From Blastococcus capsensis (GTDB lineage Bacteria > Actinomycetota > Actinomycetes > Mycobacteriales > Geodermatophilaceae): a stretch of DNA of 64,000 nucleotides. The stretch spans positions 17,807-81,806 of the forward strand of contig NZ_JASNNW010000005.1 in the NCBI RefSeq assembly GCF_030165005.1, read 5' to 3'. The number at the start of each line of letters is the position of its first letter. Positions within the stretch are counted from its first letter, which is position 1. Both the position numbers and the translations under genes were made by a program. Under the pieces are notes generated by a model that saw only the letters and a list, made by a program, of their open reading frames with translations, was not told where the DNA came from and did no database searches. Positions 1 to 9,361 of this stretch are shown piece after piece.

Positions 1-374
1 TCGTCGGGCTGCTGGCCCGGTTCGCGCTGTCCGAGCCGGCCGCCGTCGAGGCGCTGCGCATCGCCGAGCGCGGCCGGCTCTCCCGGCTGCTGCTGCCGGC
101 CCCCACCACGGCCGTCGACCAGGTGCGCCCCCGACGGTTCCCCGCGGAAGCGGCTACGGAGCGGCCGGTCGTCGGCAGCGTGCGCACCCTCCTGCACGCG
201 CGCGGCACGACGCCTCGCCGGACGCCGGCGCGCACCGAGAACGCCGCGCGCGGCGCGGCCCCCGCGCGGCCACGGCCGGCCGCGCGCACCGCTCCGGCGC
301 GAGGTACCGCCGGTACCCCGGCGCCGCGGCAGCGTCCCGTCGGCTCCCGGGTCCGTCCGGGGGGCGAGCGATGA
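1..374 (+). CDS. ftsW: FtsW C-terminal end (partial, truncated by window start)
   Basis: The frame is open from base 3 and ends at the TGA at 372-374, giving the last 123 codons of a protein whose start lies outside the window. The first residues ([19 protein letters not shown]) look like the end of the last membrane helix and the cytoplasmic tail of a SEDS-family glycosyltransferase. The remainder is an Arg/Ala/Pro-rich disordered tail, common in actinobacterial FtsW. It overlaps murG by 4 bp (ATGA), and ftsW directly before murG is the standard actinobacterial dcw order. FtsW polymerises septal peptidoglycan from lipid II. The identification rests mainly on position, since the catalytic region is not in the window. 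Confidence 0.75.
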   Translation, partial: VGLLARFALSEPAAVEALRIAERGRLSRLLLPAPTTAVDQVRPRRFPAEAATERPVVGSVRTLLHARGTTPRRTPARTENAARGAAPARPRPAARTAPARGTAGTPAPRQRPVGSRVRPGGER

Positions 375-1513
375 ACCGGCCGATGTCGGTGGTCCTCGCC
401 GGGGGCGGCACCGGCGGGCACATCGAGCCGATGCTGGCGCTCGCCGATGCGCTCCGCCGGCGCGGCGGCGAGCTCCGCATCACGTGCCTGGGCACCGCCC
501 GGGGGATGGAGACGCGCCTCGTGCCGGCCCGCGGGTACGACCTGCGTCTGATCCCACCGGTGCCGTTGCCCCGCAAGCCGACGCCGGACCTGCTGCGCGT
601 ACCGGGCCGGGTGCGTCGGTCGGTGGCCGAGACCCGTGCGCTGCTGCACGAGCTGACCGCCGACGTCGTCGTGGGCTTCGGCGGGTACGTGGCTCTGCCG
701 GCCTACCTCGCCGCACGGCGGGCGGGGATCCCGATCGTGGTGCACGAGCAGAACGCGCTGCCGGGCCTGGCCAACCGGATCGGCGCGCGGATCGCCGCCC
801 GCGTCGCGGTCACCGCCCCCGGGACGCCGCTGCACCGCGGCGAGCACGTCGGGATGCCGCTGCGCCGCGCGATCTCCTCCCTCGACCGCACCGCCCGCCG
901 GGCCGAGGCCCGCGCCGAGTTCGGCCTGGACGCCGACCGGCCCACGCTGCTGGTCTTCGGCGGCTCGCAGGGCGCCGCCACGCTGAACCGGGCGGCGGTC
1001 GGTGCCGCCGACGCACTGACCGCCGCGGGGGTCCAGGTGCTGCACGCCCGGGGGCCGAAGAACACCGACGTGACGGTTCCGGCGCGGCCCCAGGGCAGCG
1101 CGCCGTACGTCGTCGTCGACTACCTGGAGCGCATGGACCTCGGCTACGCCGCCGCCGATCTGGCGCTCTGCCGGTCCGGGGCCGTCACCGTCGCCGAGCT
1201 CTCGGCGGTGGGTCTGCCGGCGGCCTTCGTCCCACTGCCGATCGGCAACGGGGAGCAGCGGCGCAATGCGCAGCCGGTTCTCGATGCCGGAGGCGGCCTG
1301 CTGGTCGAGGATGCGGAGCTGGACCCCGGGTGGATCACCGCGCAACTGCTGCCCCTGCTCACCGATCCCGCGGCGCTCGCGGGCCTGGCCCGGCACGCCG
1401 CGGCGGCCGGGATGGCCGACGCCGACGAGCGGTTGGCCGACATCGTGTGCGAGGTGGCGAGGCGGCCTGCGACGTCGAGCGAGGAGCGGAACGAGCCCGG
1501 AGTCGAGCAATGA
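371..1513 (+). CDS. murG: MurG, lipid II-forming GlcNAc transferase
   Basis: Transfers GlcNAc from UDP-GlcNAc to undecaprenyl-PP-MurNAc-pentapeptide (lipid I) on the inner face of the membrane, making lipid II. The 380-residue length is normal. The N-terminal glycine loop GGGTGGH is at residues 11-17, the HEQNA motif at 125-129, the second glycine loop GGSQGA at 197-202 and the nucleotide-binding RSGA...E region at 268-277, in the order expected for the two Rossmann domains of GT28 enzymes. The ATG overlaps the ftsW stop (ATGA), and the stop overlaps the murC start (ATGA), so the genes are translationally coupled within the dcw operon. Confidence 0.97.
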   Translation: MNRPMSVVLAGGGTGGHIEPMLALADALRRRGGELRITCLGTARGMETRLVPARGYDLRLIPPVPLPRKPTPDLLRVPGRVRRSVAETRALLHELTADVVVGFGGYVALPAYLAARRAGIPIVVHEQNALPGLANRIGARIAARVAVTAPGTPLHRGEHVGMPLRRAISSLDRTARRAEARAEFGLDADRPTLLVFGGSQGAATLNRAAVGAADALTAAGVQVLHARGPKNTDVTVPARPQGSAPYVVVDYLERMDLGYAAADLALCRSGAVTVAELSAVGLPAAFVPLPIGNGEQRRNAQPVLDAGGGLLVEDAELDPGWITAQLLPLLTDPAALAGLARHAAAAGMADADERLADIVCEVARRPATSSEERNEPGVEQ

Positions 1514-2973
1514 GCGCCGAGGACGTCGCGGCCTGGACGGGGCCGGTGCCGTCGTTGCCCGAGCTGGGTGCGGTGCACTTCATCGGGATCGGTGGCGCCG
1601 GCATGAGCGGGATCGCCCGGATCCTGCTGGCCCGTGGCGTGCGGGTGTCCGGTAGCGACCGCCGGGAGAGTCCCACCCTGCTGGCGCTGCGCGCCCTGGG
1701 TGCGCGGGTGGAGCTCGGCCACGACGCGGCGCACGTGCGGGACTCCGACACCGTGGTCGTCTCCACCGCCATCCGGTCGGACAACCCCGAGCTGGTCGAG
1801 GCGCGGGAGCGTGGGCTCCGGGTGCTGCCCCGCGCGGTGGCGCTGGCCGCCGTCATGGCCGGACGGCGCAGCATCGCCGTCGCCGGCACCCACGGGAAGA
1901 CCTCCACCACCTCGATGCTGACCGTCGCCGTGCAGGCCTGCGGCGTGGACGCCTCCTTCGCCATCGGCGGCAACCTCAACGAGTCGGGCAGCAACGCGCA
2001 CGCCGGCGAGGGCGACGTCTTCGTGGCCGAGGCCGACGAGAGCGACCGGTCCTTCCTGCTGCTGTCGCCGTTCGCCGGCATCGTCACCAACGTCGAGGCC
2101 GACCACCTCGACAACTACGGCGATCTGGCGGCCGTGGAGGCGGCCTTCGACCGGTTCCTGCAGACGGTGCGGCCCGACGGTTTCGTGGTGCTGTGCGCCG
2201 ATGATCCCGGCGCGGCCCGGCTGGCGACGGTCCCGGGGGCCGCCCGGGTGCGCACCTACGGCACCGCCGCCGATGCCGATCTGCGGCTGATCGACCTCGA
2301 GGTCGGCCGGGAGCAGACCAGCTACACCGCGGTCCTGGACGGGGTGGGCCTCGGCCGGGTGCGGATCCGGCTTCCCGGCGAGCACATGGCGCGCAACAGC
2401 GCGGCCGCGCTGCTGGCCGGGCTGGAACTCGGCCTGCCCGCGGCCGGGCTCGTCGACGGGCTCGGGCGGTTCGGTGGCGTGCACCGCCGCTTCGAGCTGA
2501 AGGGCGTGGCCGGCGGGGTGCGCGTGTACGACGACTACGCCCACCACCCCACCGAGGTGGAGGCGCAGCTGCGGGCGGCCCGCGCGGTGGCGGGGGAGGG
2601 GCGGCTCGTCATCGCCTTCCAGCCGCACCTGTACAGCCGGACCCGCGAGTTCGCCGAAGGCTTCGGCGCCGCCCTCGGCCTGGCCGACGAGGTCGTGGTC
2701 ATGGACGTCTACGGTGCGCGGGAGGACCCCGTGCCGGGGGTCACCGGCGCGATGGTGGCCGACGCGGTGCCCCTGCCGCCCGACCGGGTGCTGTTCGAGC
2801 CGTCGTGGTCGGCGGCCGGTCCCGCGCTCGCCGCCCGGGCCCGCCCCGGGGACCTGGTCATGACCATGGGTGCCGGTGACGTGTCCATGGTGGGACCGGA
2901 GGTGCTGGACGCCCTGCGCAGTGCGGAGGGGCCGGCCGGGGGGAAGGACGACGCGCCGGACGCCGGCCGGTGA
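1510..2973 (+). CDS. murC: MurC, UDP-MurNAc-L-alanine ligase
   Basis: ATP-dependent cytoplasmic ligase that adds L-alanine to UDP-MurNAc, the first amino acid of the peptidoglycan stem. It has 487 residues, the usual size. The N-terminal UMAG-binding loop [12 protein letters not shown] lies at residues 23-34, the ATP loop GTHGKT at 126-131, the central-domain HMARN motif at 292-296 and DDYAHHPTE at 341-349. The ATG at 1510 overlaps the murG stop. The open frame extends far upstream, but only this start fits the family N-terminus and the coupling. It is followed by ftsQ with a GTGA overlap. Confidence 0.97.
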   Translation: MSAEDVAAWTGPVPSLPELGAVHFIGIGGAGMSGIARILLARGVRVSGSDRRESPTLLALRALGARVELGHDAAHVRDSDTVVVSTAIRSDNPELVEARERGLRVLPRAVALAAVMAGRRSIAVAGTHGKTSTTSMLTVAVQACGVDASFAIGGNLNESGSNAHAGEGDVFVAEADESDRSFLLLSPFAGIVTNVEADHLDNYGDLAAVEAAFDRFLQTVRPDGFVVLCADDPGAARLATVPGAARVRTYGTAADADLRLIDLEVGREQTSYTAVLDGVGLGRVRIRLPGEHMARNSAAALLAGLELGLPAAGLVDGLGRFGGVHRRFELKGVAGGVRVYDDYAHHPTEVEAQLRAARAVAGEGRLVIAFQPHLYSRTREFAEGFGAALGLADEVVVMDVYGAREDPVPGVTGAMVADAVPLPPDRVLFEPSWSAAGPALAARARPGDLVMTMGAGDVSMVGPEVLDALRSAEGPAGGKDDAPDAGR

Positions 2974-3770
2974 GCCGGACCGGGAGCACCACCCGCGACC
3001 GGACCGGGAGCAGGCGGCGGCCCACCGGCGGCCGCCGTGCCCGCGTCGCGCCGCTACCTGACCGGCGTCCGTCCCGGCGAACAGCCCGGCACCGGCGCTC
3101 CATCAGGATCGCCACGGCGCTGACCGTGGTGGCGGTGGTGGGCTGGCTGCTCTGGCTCGGCCCGGTGCTCGCGGTCCGTACGGTGCAGGTCGACGGTACG
3201 GCCACGCTGTCGGCCGGCCAGGTGCGGGAGGCCGCACAGGTGCCGCGCGGCGTCCCACTGCTGCGCGTCGACCTCGGTGCCGTCGAGGACAGGGTGTCCC
3301 GGCTCCCGCAGATCCGCGACGTCCAGGCCGCGCGCGGCTGGCCGGACCGGGTCGTGGTCACGGTGGCCGAGCGGATACCGGTGGCCGTCGTCGGTGAGCG
3401 CGGCCGCCGGTCGCTGGTCGACGCGGGAGGCGTGCTGTTCGACACCCTCACCGGGGACGCCCCCCGGGGCGTCGTGCCCCTCGACGTGGCGGACCCGGGA
3501 CCGGACGACCCGGCCACGAGCGCTGGACTGGCGGCGATCCGCGCGTTGCCCGCCGCGCTGCGGGAGGAGGTCGTCGAGGTGGCCGCTCCCGACCCGGAGA
3601 ACATCAGCCTGCGCCTGGCCGACGGGACGCTCGTGCGGTGGGGGAGCGAGGAGCGGTCGGAGACCAAGGGCACGGTGCTCGTGGCGCTGCTCGACCGGAT
3701 CGACGACGGCGAGCTGGACCCGGCCTCGGTCATCGACGTCAGCGCCCCGGACGCGGTCGTCCTGCGCTGA
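2970..3770 (+). CDS. ftsQ: FtsQ, divisome protein with POTRA domain
   Basis: Bitopic divisome protein that links early cytoplasmic and late periplasmic division proteins. It has 266 residues: an Arg-rich cytoplasmic tail (1-45), one membrane segment (about 46-68, ending LWLGPVLAV), a POTRA domain from about residue 70 (VRTVQVDG) to 140, and the FtsQ/DivIB beta domain to the end. The start is a GTG overlapping the murC stop by 4 bp. The position between murC and ftsZ is the standard actinobacterial layout. Sequence identity is low outside the POTRA region, as is usual for this family. Confidence 0.93.
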   Translation: MSRTGSTTRDRTGSRRRPTGGRRARVAPLPDRRPSRRTARHRRSIRIATALTVVAVVGWLLWLGPVLAVRTVQVDGTATLSAGQVREAAQVPRGVPLLRVDLGAVEDRVSRLPQIRDVQAARGWPDRVVVTVAERIPVAVVGERGRRSLVDAGGVLFDTLTGDAPRGVVPLDVADPGPDDPATSAGLAAIRALPAALREEVVEVAAPDPENISLRLADGTLVRWGSEERSETKGTVLVALLDRIDDGELDPASVIDVSAPDAVVLR

Positions 3771-4120
3771 CCCCCGGCGCGGCCGGCAGGTGGCCTCCCG
3801 CGCACAGCCCCGCCGACGTCGGTCGCACACCGTCGTCACCCGCCTCCGCACCGCCTCCGGCGGTCAGGACCGCCGACACGCCGGTCGGCGCGACACGCCC
3901 GACACGGACAAGTCGCCGCGATGTTTCTGGTCTCGCCCGGCGACGAGCCCGGGGGTCACGGGACGAGACCTTTTCAGCGCGAGTCGTCACGCGCGGTGGT
4001 GCCCATGTGGCCAAAGCGTCGCGAGTGTTCGGTGCGAGTCGGCCTCGTCGACACGCCGACCAGGAGATGGTGCTTGTAGCGCCTCTCCGACCCCACCTAA
4101 CTTCACCTCTGTCGACCGAG

Positions 4121-4151
4121 TTGACATAACTGTAAGGCTGAACTTGAGGAT
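4121..4151 (+). promoter_or_regulatory. Putative ftsZ promoter in the 405-bp ftsQ-ftsZ gap
   Basis: The only long gene-free stretch in the dcw cluster is 3771-4175. Near its left end a 6-bp hairpin (3859-3874, GGCGGT/ACCGCC, 4-nt loop) lies about 90 bases after ftsQ and could end transcription. Near its right end is a perfect -35 box TTGACA (4121-4126) in an AT-richer patch, 50 bases before the ftsZ start. No clean TANNNT lies at 17 bp; the best is GAGGAT at 4146-4151 (19 bp). A separate ftsZ promoter here is usual for actinobacteria. The exact start site is not determined from sequence. Confidence 0.5.
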
Positions 4152-4175
4152 GAGGGTCCAGTTGGGGAGCGCCGC

Positions 4176-5483
4176 ATGACACCTCCGCACAACTATCTAG
4201 CGGTCATCAAGGTCGTCGGCATCGGCGGCGGCGGGGTGAACGCGGTCAACCGCATGATCGAAGTCGGCCTCAAGGGGGTCGAGTTCATCGCGATCAACAC
4301 CGATGCCCAGGCGCTGCTGATGAGCGACGCCGACGTCAAGCTCGACGTCGGTCGTGAGCTGACCCGCGGGCTGGGAGCCGGTGCGCAGCCCGACGTCGGC
4401 CGGCAGGCCGCCGAGGACCACCGCGAGGAGATCGAGGAGGTGCTCAAGGGCGCCGACATGGTCTTCGTCACCGCCGGCGAAGGCGGTGGCACCGGCACCG
4501 GGGGCGCCCCCGTCGTCGCCTCCATCGCCCGCAAGCTCGGCGCGCTGACCATCGGTGTGGTCACCCGCCCGTTCTCCTTCGAGGGGAAGCGGCGCGCGGT
4601 GCAGGCCGAGTCGGGCATCGAGGAGCTGCGCAACGAGTGCGACACGCTCATCGTCATCCCGAACGACCGGCTGCTGCAGCTGGGCGACCGGAACGTCAGC
4701 GTCATGGATGCCTTCCGCACCGCCGACCAGGTGCTGCTCTCCGGTGTTCAGGGCATCACCGACCTGATCACCACGCCCGGCCTGATCAACCTGGACTTCG
4801 CCGACGTCAAGTCGGTCATGTCCGGGGCGGGCTCGGCGCTGATGGGCATCGGCAGCGCGCGCGGGGACAACCGGGCGCTGCTGGCCGCCGAGCAGGCCAT
4901 CGCCAGCCCGCTGCTCGAGGCGTCGATGGAGGGCGCCCACGGGGTGCTGCTGTCGATCTCGGGCGGGTCGGACCTCGGCCTGTTCGAGATCAACGAGGCG
5001 GCCTCGCTGGTGTCTGACGCCGCGCACGCCGACGCCAACATCATCTTCGGGGCGGTGATCGATGATGCGCTCGGCGACGAGGTGCGGGTGACGGTCATCG
5101 CCGCAGGCTTCGACGGCGGCCGGCCCAGCTCCCGCAAGGAGGCCGCCGGTGCGGGGATGGGCACCACCTCCGGTCAGCTGTCCACCGGCGGGGCCTCCCC
5201 GTTCGCGGCACACCGCCGGCCGGTGGCGCCTCCGCCGGTCGCCGCGCCGCCGGTCGCGGCGGCTCCTCCGGTCGCCGCCCAACCGCCTGCGGCGCAGCCG
5301 GCGAGCGGGGAGCGGCTGGCCCAGTCCGCGCCCGGCGCGGCGACCGGACGGCCGGCCGCGGGAGGTGGGCTGACCGTCCCGCCGCTGCCGCCGATCCCCG
5401 GCCCTGCCGCCAACGGCCGCCGGCCGCTGTCGAACGAGGACTTCGAGGAAGAGCTCGACATCCCGGAGTTCCTCAAGGGTTAA
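4176..5483 (+). CDS. ftsZ: FtsZ, tubulin-like division GTPase
   Basis: Forms the Z-ring that recruits the divisome. It has 435 residues. The GTP-binding tubulin signature GGGTGTG is at 103-109, and the T7 loop NLDFADV, which completes the GTPase site of the neighbouring subunit, is at 205-211. After the two core domains (to about residue 320) comes a long Ala/Pro-rich linker, then the conserved C-terminal peptide ([10 protein letters not shown]) that binds SepF and other partners. The ATG has a good ribosome site (GGGGAG, 6-nt spacing). The stop is TAA, unusual in this window, and coincides with the start of a palindromic repeat. Confidence 0.98.
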   Translation: MTPPHNYLAVIKVVGIGGGGVNAVNRMIEVGLKGVEFIAINTDAQALLMSDADVKLDVGRELTRGLGAGAQPDVGRQAAEDHREEIEEVLKGADMVFVTAGEGGGTGTGGAPVVASIARKLGALTIGVVTRPFSFEGKRRAVQAESGIEELRNECDTLIVIPNDRLLQLGDRNVSVMDAFRTADQVLLSGVQGITDLITTPGLINLDFADVKSVMSGAGSALMGIGSARGDNRALLAAEQAIASPLLEASMEGAHGVLLSISGGSDLGLFEINEAASLVSDAAHADANIIFGAVIDDALGDEVRVTVIAAGFDGGRPSSRKEAAGAGMGTTSGQLSTGGASPFAAHRRPVAPPPVAAPPVAAAPPVAAQPPAAQPASGERLAQSAPGAATGRPAAGGGLTVPPLPPIPGPAANGRRPLSNEDFEEELDIPEFLKG

Positions 5484-5544
5484 GGACCCCGCTGCCCCCC
5501 ACCCTTCGCAGGCTCAGGGTGGGACCCTGCAGCGGGGCCGTTCC
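5482..5544 (+). repeat. Palindromic element A, copy 1 (after ftsZ)
   Basis: This is a nested hairpin that starts in the ftsZ TAA codon. The outer stem GGACCCCGCTGC (5484-5495) pairs with GCAGCGGGGCC (5529-5539). The inner stem CCCACCCT pairs with AGGGTGGG around the loop TCGCAGGCTC. It ends CCGTTCC. It shares flanks, loop and architecture with copies at 6306, 24587 and 46989, while stem bases differ in a compensatory way. It could end or attenuate transcription between ftsZ and pgeF, but there is no U-tract. Confidence 0.85.
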
Positions 5545-5561
5545 AGGCGCTCACCGGGCCG

Positions 5562-5567
5562 TAGGGT
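5562..5567 (+). promoter_or_regulatory. -10 box TAGGGT of leaderless pgeF
   Basis: TAGGGT lies 8 bases before the ATG at 5576, and no Shine-Dalgarno sequence precedes that ATG. The spacing predicts transcription starting at or next to the start codon. Confidence 0.45.
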
Positions 5568-5575
5568 TGGTCCCG

Positions 5576-6307
5576 ATGAGCACGCAACCGGCCGCCCCGT
5601 CGGCGGTGCGACCCCGAAAGGTCGTCACCGACCGGCGGGGCGGCCGTTCCCGTACGCCGTACGACTCCTTCAACCTCGGGACCCACGTCGGCGACGACCC
5701 GGCCGACGTCGCCGCCAACCGGGCCCGGGTGGCCCGGGAGCTCGGGGTCGGGGAGGACCGGCTGGTCTGGATGGACCAGGTGCACGGCACGGGCGTGGCC
5801 GTCGTCGAAGGGCCGCAGGTCGGACCGCTCCCGGCCACCGACGGCATAGTCACGGCGACGCCCGGGCTGGTGCTGGCGGTGCTCGCCGCCGACTGCGTAC
5901 CGGTGCTCCTCGCCGACTCCGAGACCGGCGTCGTCGCGGCGGTGCACGCGGGCCGGGAGGGCCTGCGGCAGGGCGTCCTCCCGGTGGCCCTGTCGGCCAT
6001 GGCCCGGCTGGGCGCGCGGGCACGCCACGTGACCGCACTGCTCGGACCGGCGGTCTGCGGGGCCTGCTACGAGGTGCCGGCGGCGATGCAGGCGGAGGTC
6101 GCGCGGATCGCTCCGGCAGCCGCCGTGCGCACCCGCGCCGGCACTGCCGGGCTGGACCTGCGGGCAGGCGTCGAGGAGATCCTCCGCCGGGCCGGCATCC
6201 CCGAGGTGGTGCAGGACCCGCGCTGCACGGTGGAGGACCCCACCCTCTTCTCCCATCGCCGGGACGGCGTCACGGGGCGGCAGGCCGGACTGGTCTGGCT
6301 CGCGTAA
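5576..6307 (+). CDS. pgeF: PgeF/YfiH laccase-domain purine nucleoside or peptidoglycan-editing protein
   Basis: Member of the multicopper polyphenol oxidase-like DUF152 (YfiH/YlmD) family. Members have been described as purine nucleoside phosphorylase/adenosine deaminase-type enzymes and as peptidoglycan-editing factors. The 243 residues contain the family motifs NLGTHVGDD, the QVHG histidine, ADCVP with its cysteine, VHAGR with its histidine, and GPAVCGACYEV. The ATG at 5576 was chosen because it starts at the family N-terminus and a -10-like TAGGGT lies 8 bases upstream. The stop is TAA, overlapping element A copy 2. Its place between ftsZ and sepF is standard in actinobacteria. The exact substrate here is unknown. 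Confidence 0.9.
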   Translation: MSTQPAAPSAVRPRKVVTDRRGGRSRTPYDSFNLGTHVGDDPADVAANRARVARELGVGEDRLVWMDQVHGTGVAVVEGPQVGPLPATDGIVTATPGLVLAVLAADCVPVLLADSETGVVAAVHAGREGLRQGVLPVALSAMARLGARARHVTALLGPAVCGACYEVPAAMQAEVARIAPAAAVRTRAGTAGLDLRAGVEEILRRAGIPEVVQDPRCTVEDPTLFSHRRDGVTGRQAGLVWLA

Positions 6308-6368
6308 GGACCGCCCTTCCCCCCACGTCTCGCAGGCTCGGCGCGGGCCCCTGAAGGGTGGCCGGTCC
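6306..6368 (+). repeat. Palindromic element A, copy 2 (after pgeF)
   Basis: It begins in the pgeF TAA codon with AAGGACC. The outer stem GACCGCCCTTC pairs with GAAGGGTGGCC, the loop TCGCAGGCTC is identical to copy 1, and the right end is CCGGTCC. The inner stem (CCCACGTC/GGCGCGGG) is imperfect. Outer-stem bases differ from copy 1 on both sides, keeping the pairing. Confidence 0.82.
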
Positions 6369-6401
6369 AGGACGTCGCCAGGCGGGGGGAGGATCGCGGT
6401 C

Positions 6402-7175
6402 ATGAGTGCGCTCGAGGAGAACCTGCGTGCGGTCCGTGCCCGGATCGACGCGGCCGCCAGGGTCGTGGGACGGGATCCGGCGGGGGTCGCCCTGCTCGCG
6501 GTGAGCAAGACCTGGCCGGCCGACGACGTCCGCGCGCTCGCCGCCCTGGGGCAGCGGGACTTCGGCGAGAACCGGGTGCAGGAGCTGCTGGGCAAGGCGG
6601 TCCACCTCGACGACGTGCAGCCGCGGTGGCACTTCGTGGGCCAGCTGCAGCGGAACAAGGCGGCGGCCGTCGCGCGGACCGGTGCGGTCGTCCACTCGGT
6701 CGACCGGGCGTCGCTCGCGACCGTGCTGGACCGGGCGGGCCAGGAGGCCCGGCGCCCGGTCGAGGTGTTCATCCAGGTCGACCTCGGGGGCCTGGCGGGT
6801 CAGGCGGCGGCGCGCGGCGGGGCCCGGCCGGACGAGGTGCCGGCCCTGGCCGACGTCGTCGCCGGCGCGCCTGGACTGCGGCTGCGCGGCCTCATGGCGG
6901 TCGCTCCGCGCGGTGAGCAGCCGGTCCCGGCCTTCGCGCGCCTGGCCGCCGCCGCCGAGCGGCTGCGTGCGGACCATCCGGGGGCGGTCGAGATCTCCGC
7001 GGGCATGAGCGGGGACCTGGAGGAAGCCGTGGCGGCCGGCGCCACGCTCGTGCGTGTCGGAACCGCGTTGTTCGGCCGGCGCGCCCTACCCTGCGGTGAG
7101 TTCGAGGAACACCAGCCACGTGAGTCACAGCAGTCACACGAGCCGCACGGTTCCCGGACACCCGGAACGACGTGA
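6402..7175 (+). CDS. YggS/PLPBP-family pyridoxal phosphate homeostasis protein
   Basis: Cytoplasmic PLP-binding protein with an alanine-racemase-like barrel but no enzymatic partner domain. The family maintains free PLP and amino-acid balance. It has 257 residues. The PLP lysine is K36 in LAVSKTWP, followed by the family motifs FGENRVQE and WHFVGQLQRNK, the late MSGDLEEAV phosphate loop and VRVGTALFG. The C-terminus carries about 30 extra His/Ser/Glu-rich residues with no obvious domain. The ATG at 6402 matches the family start. It lies between pgeF and sepF, the usual order in actinobacteria and firmicutes. Confidence 0.93.
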   Translation: MSALEENLRAVRARIDAAARVVGRDPAGVALLAVSKTWPADDVRALAALGQRDFGENRVQELLGKAVHLDDVQPRWHFVGQLQRNKAAAVARTGAVVHSVDRASLATVLDRAGQEARRPVEVFIQVDLGGLAGQAAARGGARPDEVPALADVVAGAPGLRLRGLMAVAPRGEQPVPAFARLAAAAERLRADHPGAVEISAGMSGDLEEAVAAGATLVRVGTALFGRRALPCGEFEEHQPRESQQSHEPHGSRTPGTT

Positions 7176-7226
7176 TGACGATCGTGCAGACGCGATGCTG
7201 AGGACACCAGCAGAGGGGGAGGTCCG

Positions 7227-7958
7227 ATGGCTGGAGCCATGCGGAGGATGGGGATCTACCTGGGGCTCGTCGAGGACGACGACCCCCGGGGCTACGGCCG
7301 GTACGACTCCCGGCAGTCCGACGACCTGGACCACGACCGTGGCTACGGGCGGTACGGCGAGGACCGCTACGCCGACGACTACGTCGGTCGGTCCTACGCT
7401 GACGACGACTACGCCGGCCCGTATGCCGACGATGTCCCGCAGGTCGCCGGGGTGCCTGCCACCCGCGACCCCGAACCCCTGTCGGTCCGCCGCGTCCAGG
7501 CCCGCCCGCTGGGCCTCGCCCCGGCCGGAGCGGGCTCCGGGCCGATCGGTGCCCGCGTGAACGGCAATCTGAACAGCGGTATGACCAGCGGTCCCGTCGC
7601 CGCCGCGAGCCTCGCGGTCCGCGAGCCGGTCCCATCCCCCGAACCGGAGCCGGAGCCCGTGTCCGCACCTGTGGCCAAGAACTACCGCATCACGACCCTC
7701 AACCCGCGTACCTACAACGAGGCGCGCACGATCGGCGAGCGGTTCCGCGACGGCATGCCGGTCATCATGAACCTGACCGAGATGGACGACGCCGACGCGA
7801 AGCGGCTCGTCGACTTCGCTGCCGGACTGAGCTTCGGCTTGCGCGGTAGTATCGAGCGCGTCACGGCGAAGGTGTTCCTGCTCAGCCCGCAGGACGTCGC
7901 CGTCACGGCTGAGGACAAGGCGAAGATCCGCGAGGGCGGGTTCTCCGACAAGTCCTGA
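7227..7958 (+). CDS. sepF: SepF, FtsZ-binding membrane anchor
   Basis: Binds the FtsZ C-terminal peptide and anchors the Z-ring to the membrane; it is essential in several actinobacteria, which lack FtsA. The 243 residues begin with the membrane-inserting amphipathic N-terminus ([14 protein letters not shown]), then a Tyr/Asp/Arg-rich linker with repeated DDY and GRY units (about 20-75), an Ala/Pro/Glu-rich stretch, and the SepF core (about 150-243) with [13 protein letters not shown] and [10 protein letters not shown]. The ribosome site GGGGGAGG lies 6 bases before the ATG. Confidence 0.96.
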   Translation: MAGAMRRMGIYLGLVEDDDPRGYGRYDSRQSDDLDHDRGYGRYGEDRYADDYVGRSYADDDYAGPYADDVPQVAGVPATRDPEPLSVRRVQARPLGLAPAGAGSGPIGARVNGNLNSGMTSGPVAAASLAVREPVPSPEPEPEPVSAPVAKNYRITTLNPRTYNEARTIGERFRDGMPVIMNLTEMDDADAKRLVDFAAGLSFGLRGSIERVTAKVFLLSPQDVAVTAEDKAKIREGGFSDKS

Positions 7959-8007
7959 GCGGCGGAGTGGAGTCGGCACCGGGGGGTGCCCTGAACGAGC
8001 GGGGCCC

Positions 8008-8295
8008 GTGTCTCTTTTCTGGCAGATTCTCTCCTCGGTGCTGCTCGTCTTCCTCATCCTGCTCTTCGCGCGGTTCGTGGTCGACTGGGTGATGGTCCTG
8101 GCCCGCAGCTGGCGGCCCTCGGGCGCGGTCGCGGCCGGGCTGGAGGTCGTCTACTCCGCCACTGATCCGCCGCTGAAGGCGGTCCGCAAGGTCATCCCGC
8201 CGCTCAACCTGGGGTCCATCCGACTGGACCTCGGGTTTATGGTGCTGCTGATCGCCGTGGTGGTCCTCCGGAACGTCACGCTCGCACTCGCATGA
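8008..8295 (+). CDS. YggT-family membrane protein
   Basis: A 95-residue protein with two hydrophobic segments, about residues 3-33 and 72-94, separated by a polar loop containing YSATDPPLKAVRKVIPPL. This PP-L...R..IPP motif is typical of the YggT family. These proteins sit between sepF and divIVA in most actinobacteria and are linked to division or osmotic adaptation, but their mechanism is not established. The start is the GTG at 8008, 49 bases after sepF. Confidence 0.9.
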   Translation: MSLFWQILSSVLLVFLILLFARFVVDWVMVLARSWRPSGAVAAGLEVVYSATDPPLKAVRKVIPPLNLGSIRLDLGFMVLLIAVVVLRNVTLALA

Positions 8296-8392
8296 CCGCT
8301 GCATCCTCCGGGATCGTGCTGCCGGACGAGTGCGTCGCGTCGCCCGTCCCAGACCGTCCCTGCTCCCGCCGTCCGACCCGAGGTGACCTGCG

Positions 8393-9121
8393 ATGCCACT
8401 GACGCCTGCCGACGTGCACAACGTCGTCTTCAAGAAGCCACCCATCGGCAAGCGGGGCTACGACGAGGACGAGGTCGACGCCTTCCTCGATGTCGTCGAG
8501 GCCGAGCTGGCCCGCCTGATCGAGGAGAACAACGAGCTTCGTGCCGGCGCCGACCGCGCCGGCGCTCGGGTGGAGGAGCGGCCCGAGCCGCCCGCTCCTG
8601 CCGCGCAGCCGGTCGCTGCCGCACCGCCCCCGCCGGTCCAGCAGCCGCGGGAGGACGACAGCGCGCGCGCCTCGCGCATGCTCGCCCTGGCGACCGAGAC
8701 GGCCGACCGGTACGTCAACGAGGCGAAGACGCAGTCCGAGCAGATGGTCAGCGGCGCCAAGACCAACAGCGAGCGCCTCATGACCGAGGCCCGCACCAAG
8801 AGCGAGCAGATGGTCGCCGAGGCCAAGCACCGGGCCGACTCGATGATCGGGGACGCCCGCACCCGCGCCGAGACCATGGAGCGCGAAGCGCGGGCCAAGG
8901 CCGCGGCCCTCGACCAGGACGCCGAGCGTCGGCATGGCGAGGTCATGGGCACGCTGGAGGAGAAGCGCAGCAGCCTCGAGCGTAAGATCGAGGAGCTGCG
9001 CACCTTCGAGCGCGAGTACCGCACCCGGCTGCGTTCCTACCTCGAGTCGCACCTGCGCGACCTCGACACCCGTGGATCGGCCGAGCCGGCCACGGCCGGG
9101 CGGCAGAACCAGCACGCGTAG
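8393..9121 (+). CDS. wag31: DivIVA/Wag31 polar growth scaffold
   Basis: Coiled-coil protein that binds negatively curved membrane and organises cell-wall synthesis at poles and septum in actinobacteria. The 242 residues start with the DivIVA domain ([17 protein letters not shown], then [12 protein letters not shown]), followed by a Pro/Ala linker (about 65-90). The long coiled coil is built of 11-residue repeats: units such as [33 protein letters not shown] and [11 protein letters not shown] succeed each other from about residue 105. A short variable tail ends the protein. The ATG at 8393 gives the family N-terminus. A strong terminator follows. Confidence 0.96.
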   Translation: MPLTPADVHNVVFKKPPIGKRGYDEDEVDAFLDVVEAELARLIEENNELRAGADRAGARVEERPEPPAPAAQPVAAAPPPPVQQPREDDSARASRMLALATETADRYVNEAKTQSEQMVSGAKTNSERLMTEARTKSEQMVAEAKHRADSMIGDARTRAETMEREARAKAAALDQDAERRHGEVMGTLEEKRSSLERKIEELRTFEREYRTRLRSYLESHLRDLDTRGSAEPATAGRQNQHA

Positions 9122-9135
9122 CACGTACGTACGGG

Positions 9136-9174
9136 GAAGGGCCCCGGACCGCCTATGGCGATCCGGGGCCCTTC
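9136..9174 (+). terminator. Rho-independent-like terminator after wag31
   Basis: A perfect 13-bp stem, GAAGGGCCCCGGA (9136-9148) with TCCGGGGCCCTTC (9162-9174), and a 13-nt loop lie 15 bases after the wag31 stop. They are followed by GCCGTTTCG with a short T run. This closes the dcw transcription unit. Confidence 0.85.
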
Positions 9175-9189
9175 GCCGTTTCGGGCCCG

Positions 9190-9336
9190 TCAGCCCGTGA
9201 CGCTGCCGGCCCGCAGGTCGCGCACGAAGCGGCGTCGCAGCGCCAGGAGCACGGCCACCGGCACCACCGTGGCGACGAAGGCGCCGGCAGCCAGACGGTC
9301 CAGGAGGGCCCGGCCAGGCCGCGTGGCGGAGCCCAT
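9190..9336 (-). pseudogene. Truncated C-terminus of a MalG-type sugar ABC permease
   Basis: Read leftward, the last 40 or so codons (LAAGAFVATVVPVAVLLALR, then FVRDLRAGSVTG and stop) match the last membrane helix and the conserved end of carbohydrate ABC permeases. The intact permease at 19998-20831 ends the same way, with VTIPVIVLVLIFQRR and GLTNGAVKG. Everything upstream of this helix, including the EAA loop, is missing, so this cannot be a working permease. An ATG at 9334-9336 overlaps the operator-like palindrome. It is probably one half of a deletion scar with the ATPase remnant at 9362-9643. Confidence 0.6.
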
Positions 9337-9349
9337 GGAAGCGCTTCCA
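9336..9349. promoter_or_regulatory. LacI-family-type operator palindrome
   Basis: TGGAAGCGCTTCCA is a perfect 14-bp palindrome with the central CG typical of LacI/GalR-family operators that control sugar transport genes in actinobacteria. It lies exactly at the junction of two decayed sugar-ABC gene fragments. No LacI-type regulator gene is in the window. Confidence 0.6.
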
Positions 9350-9361
9350 CGGCGCGGCACT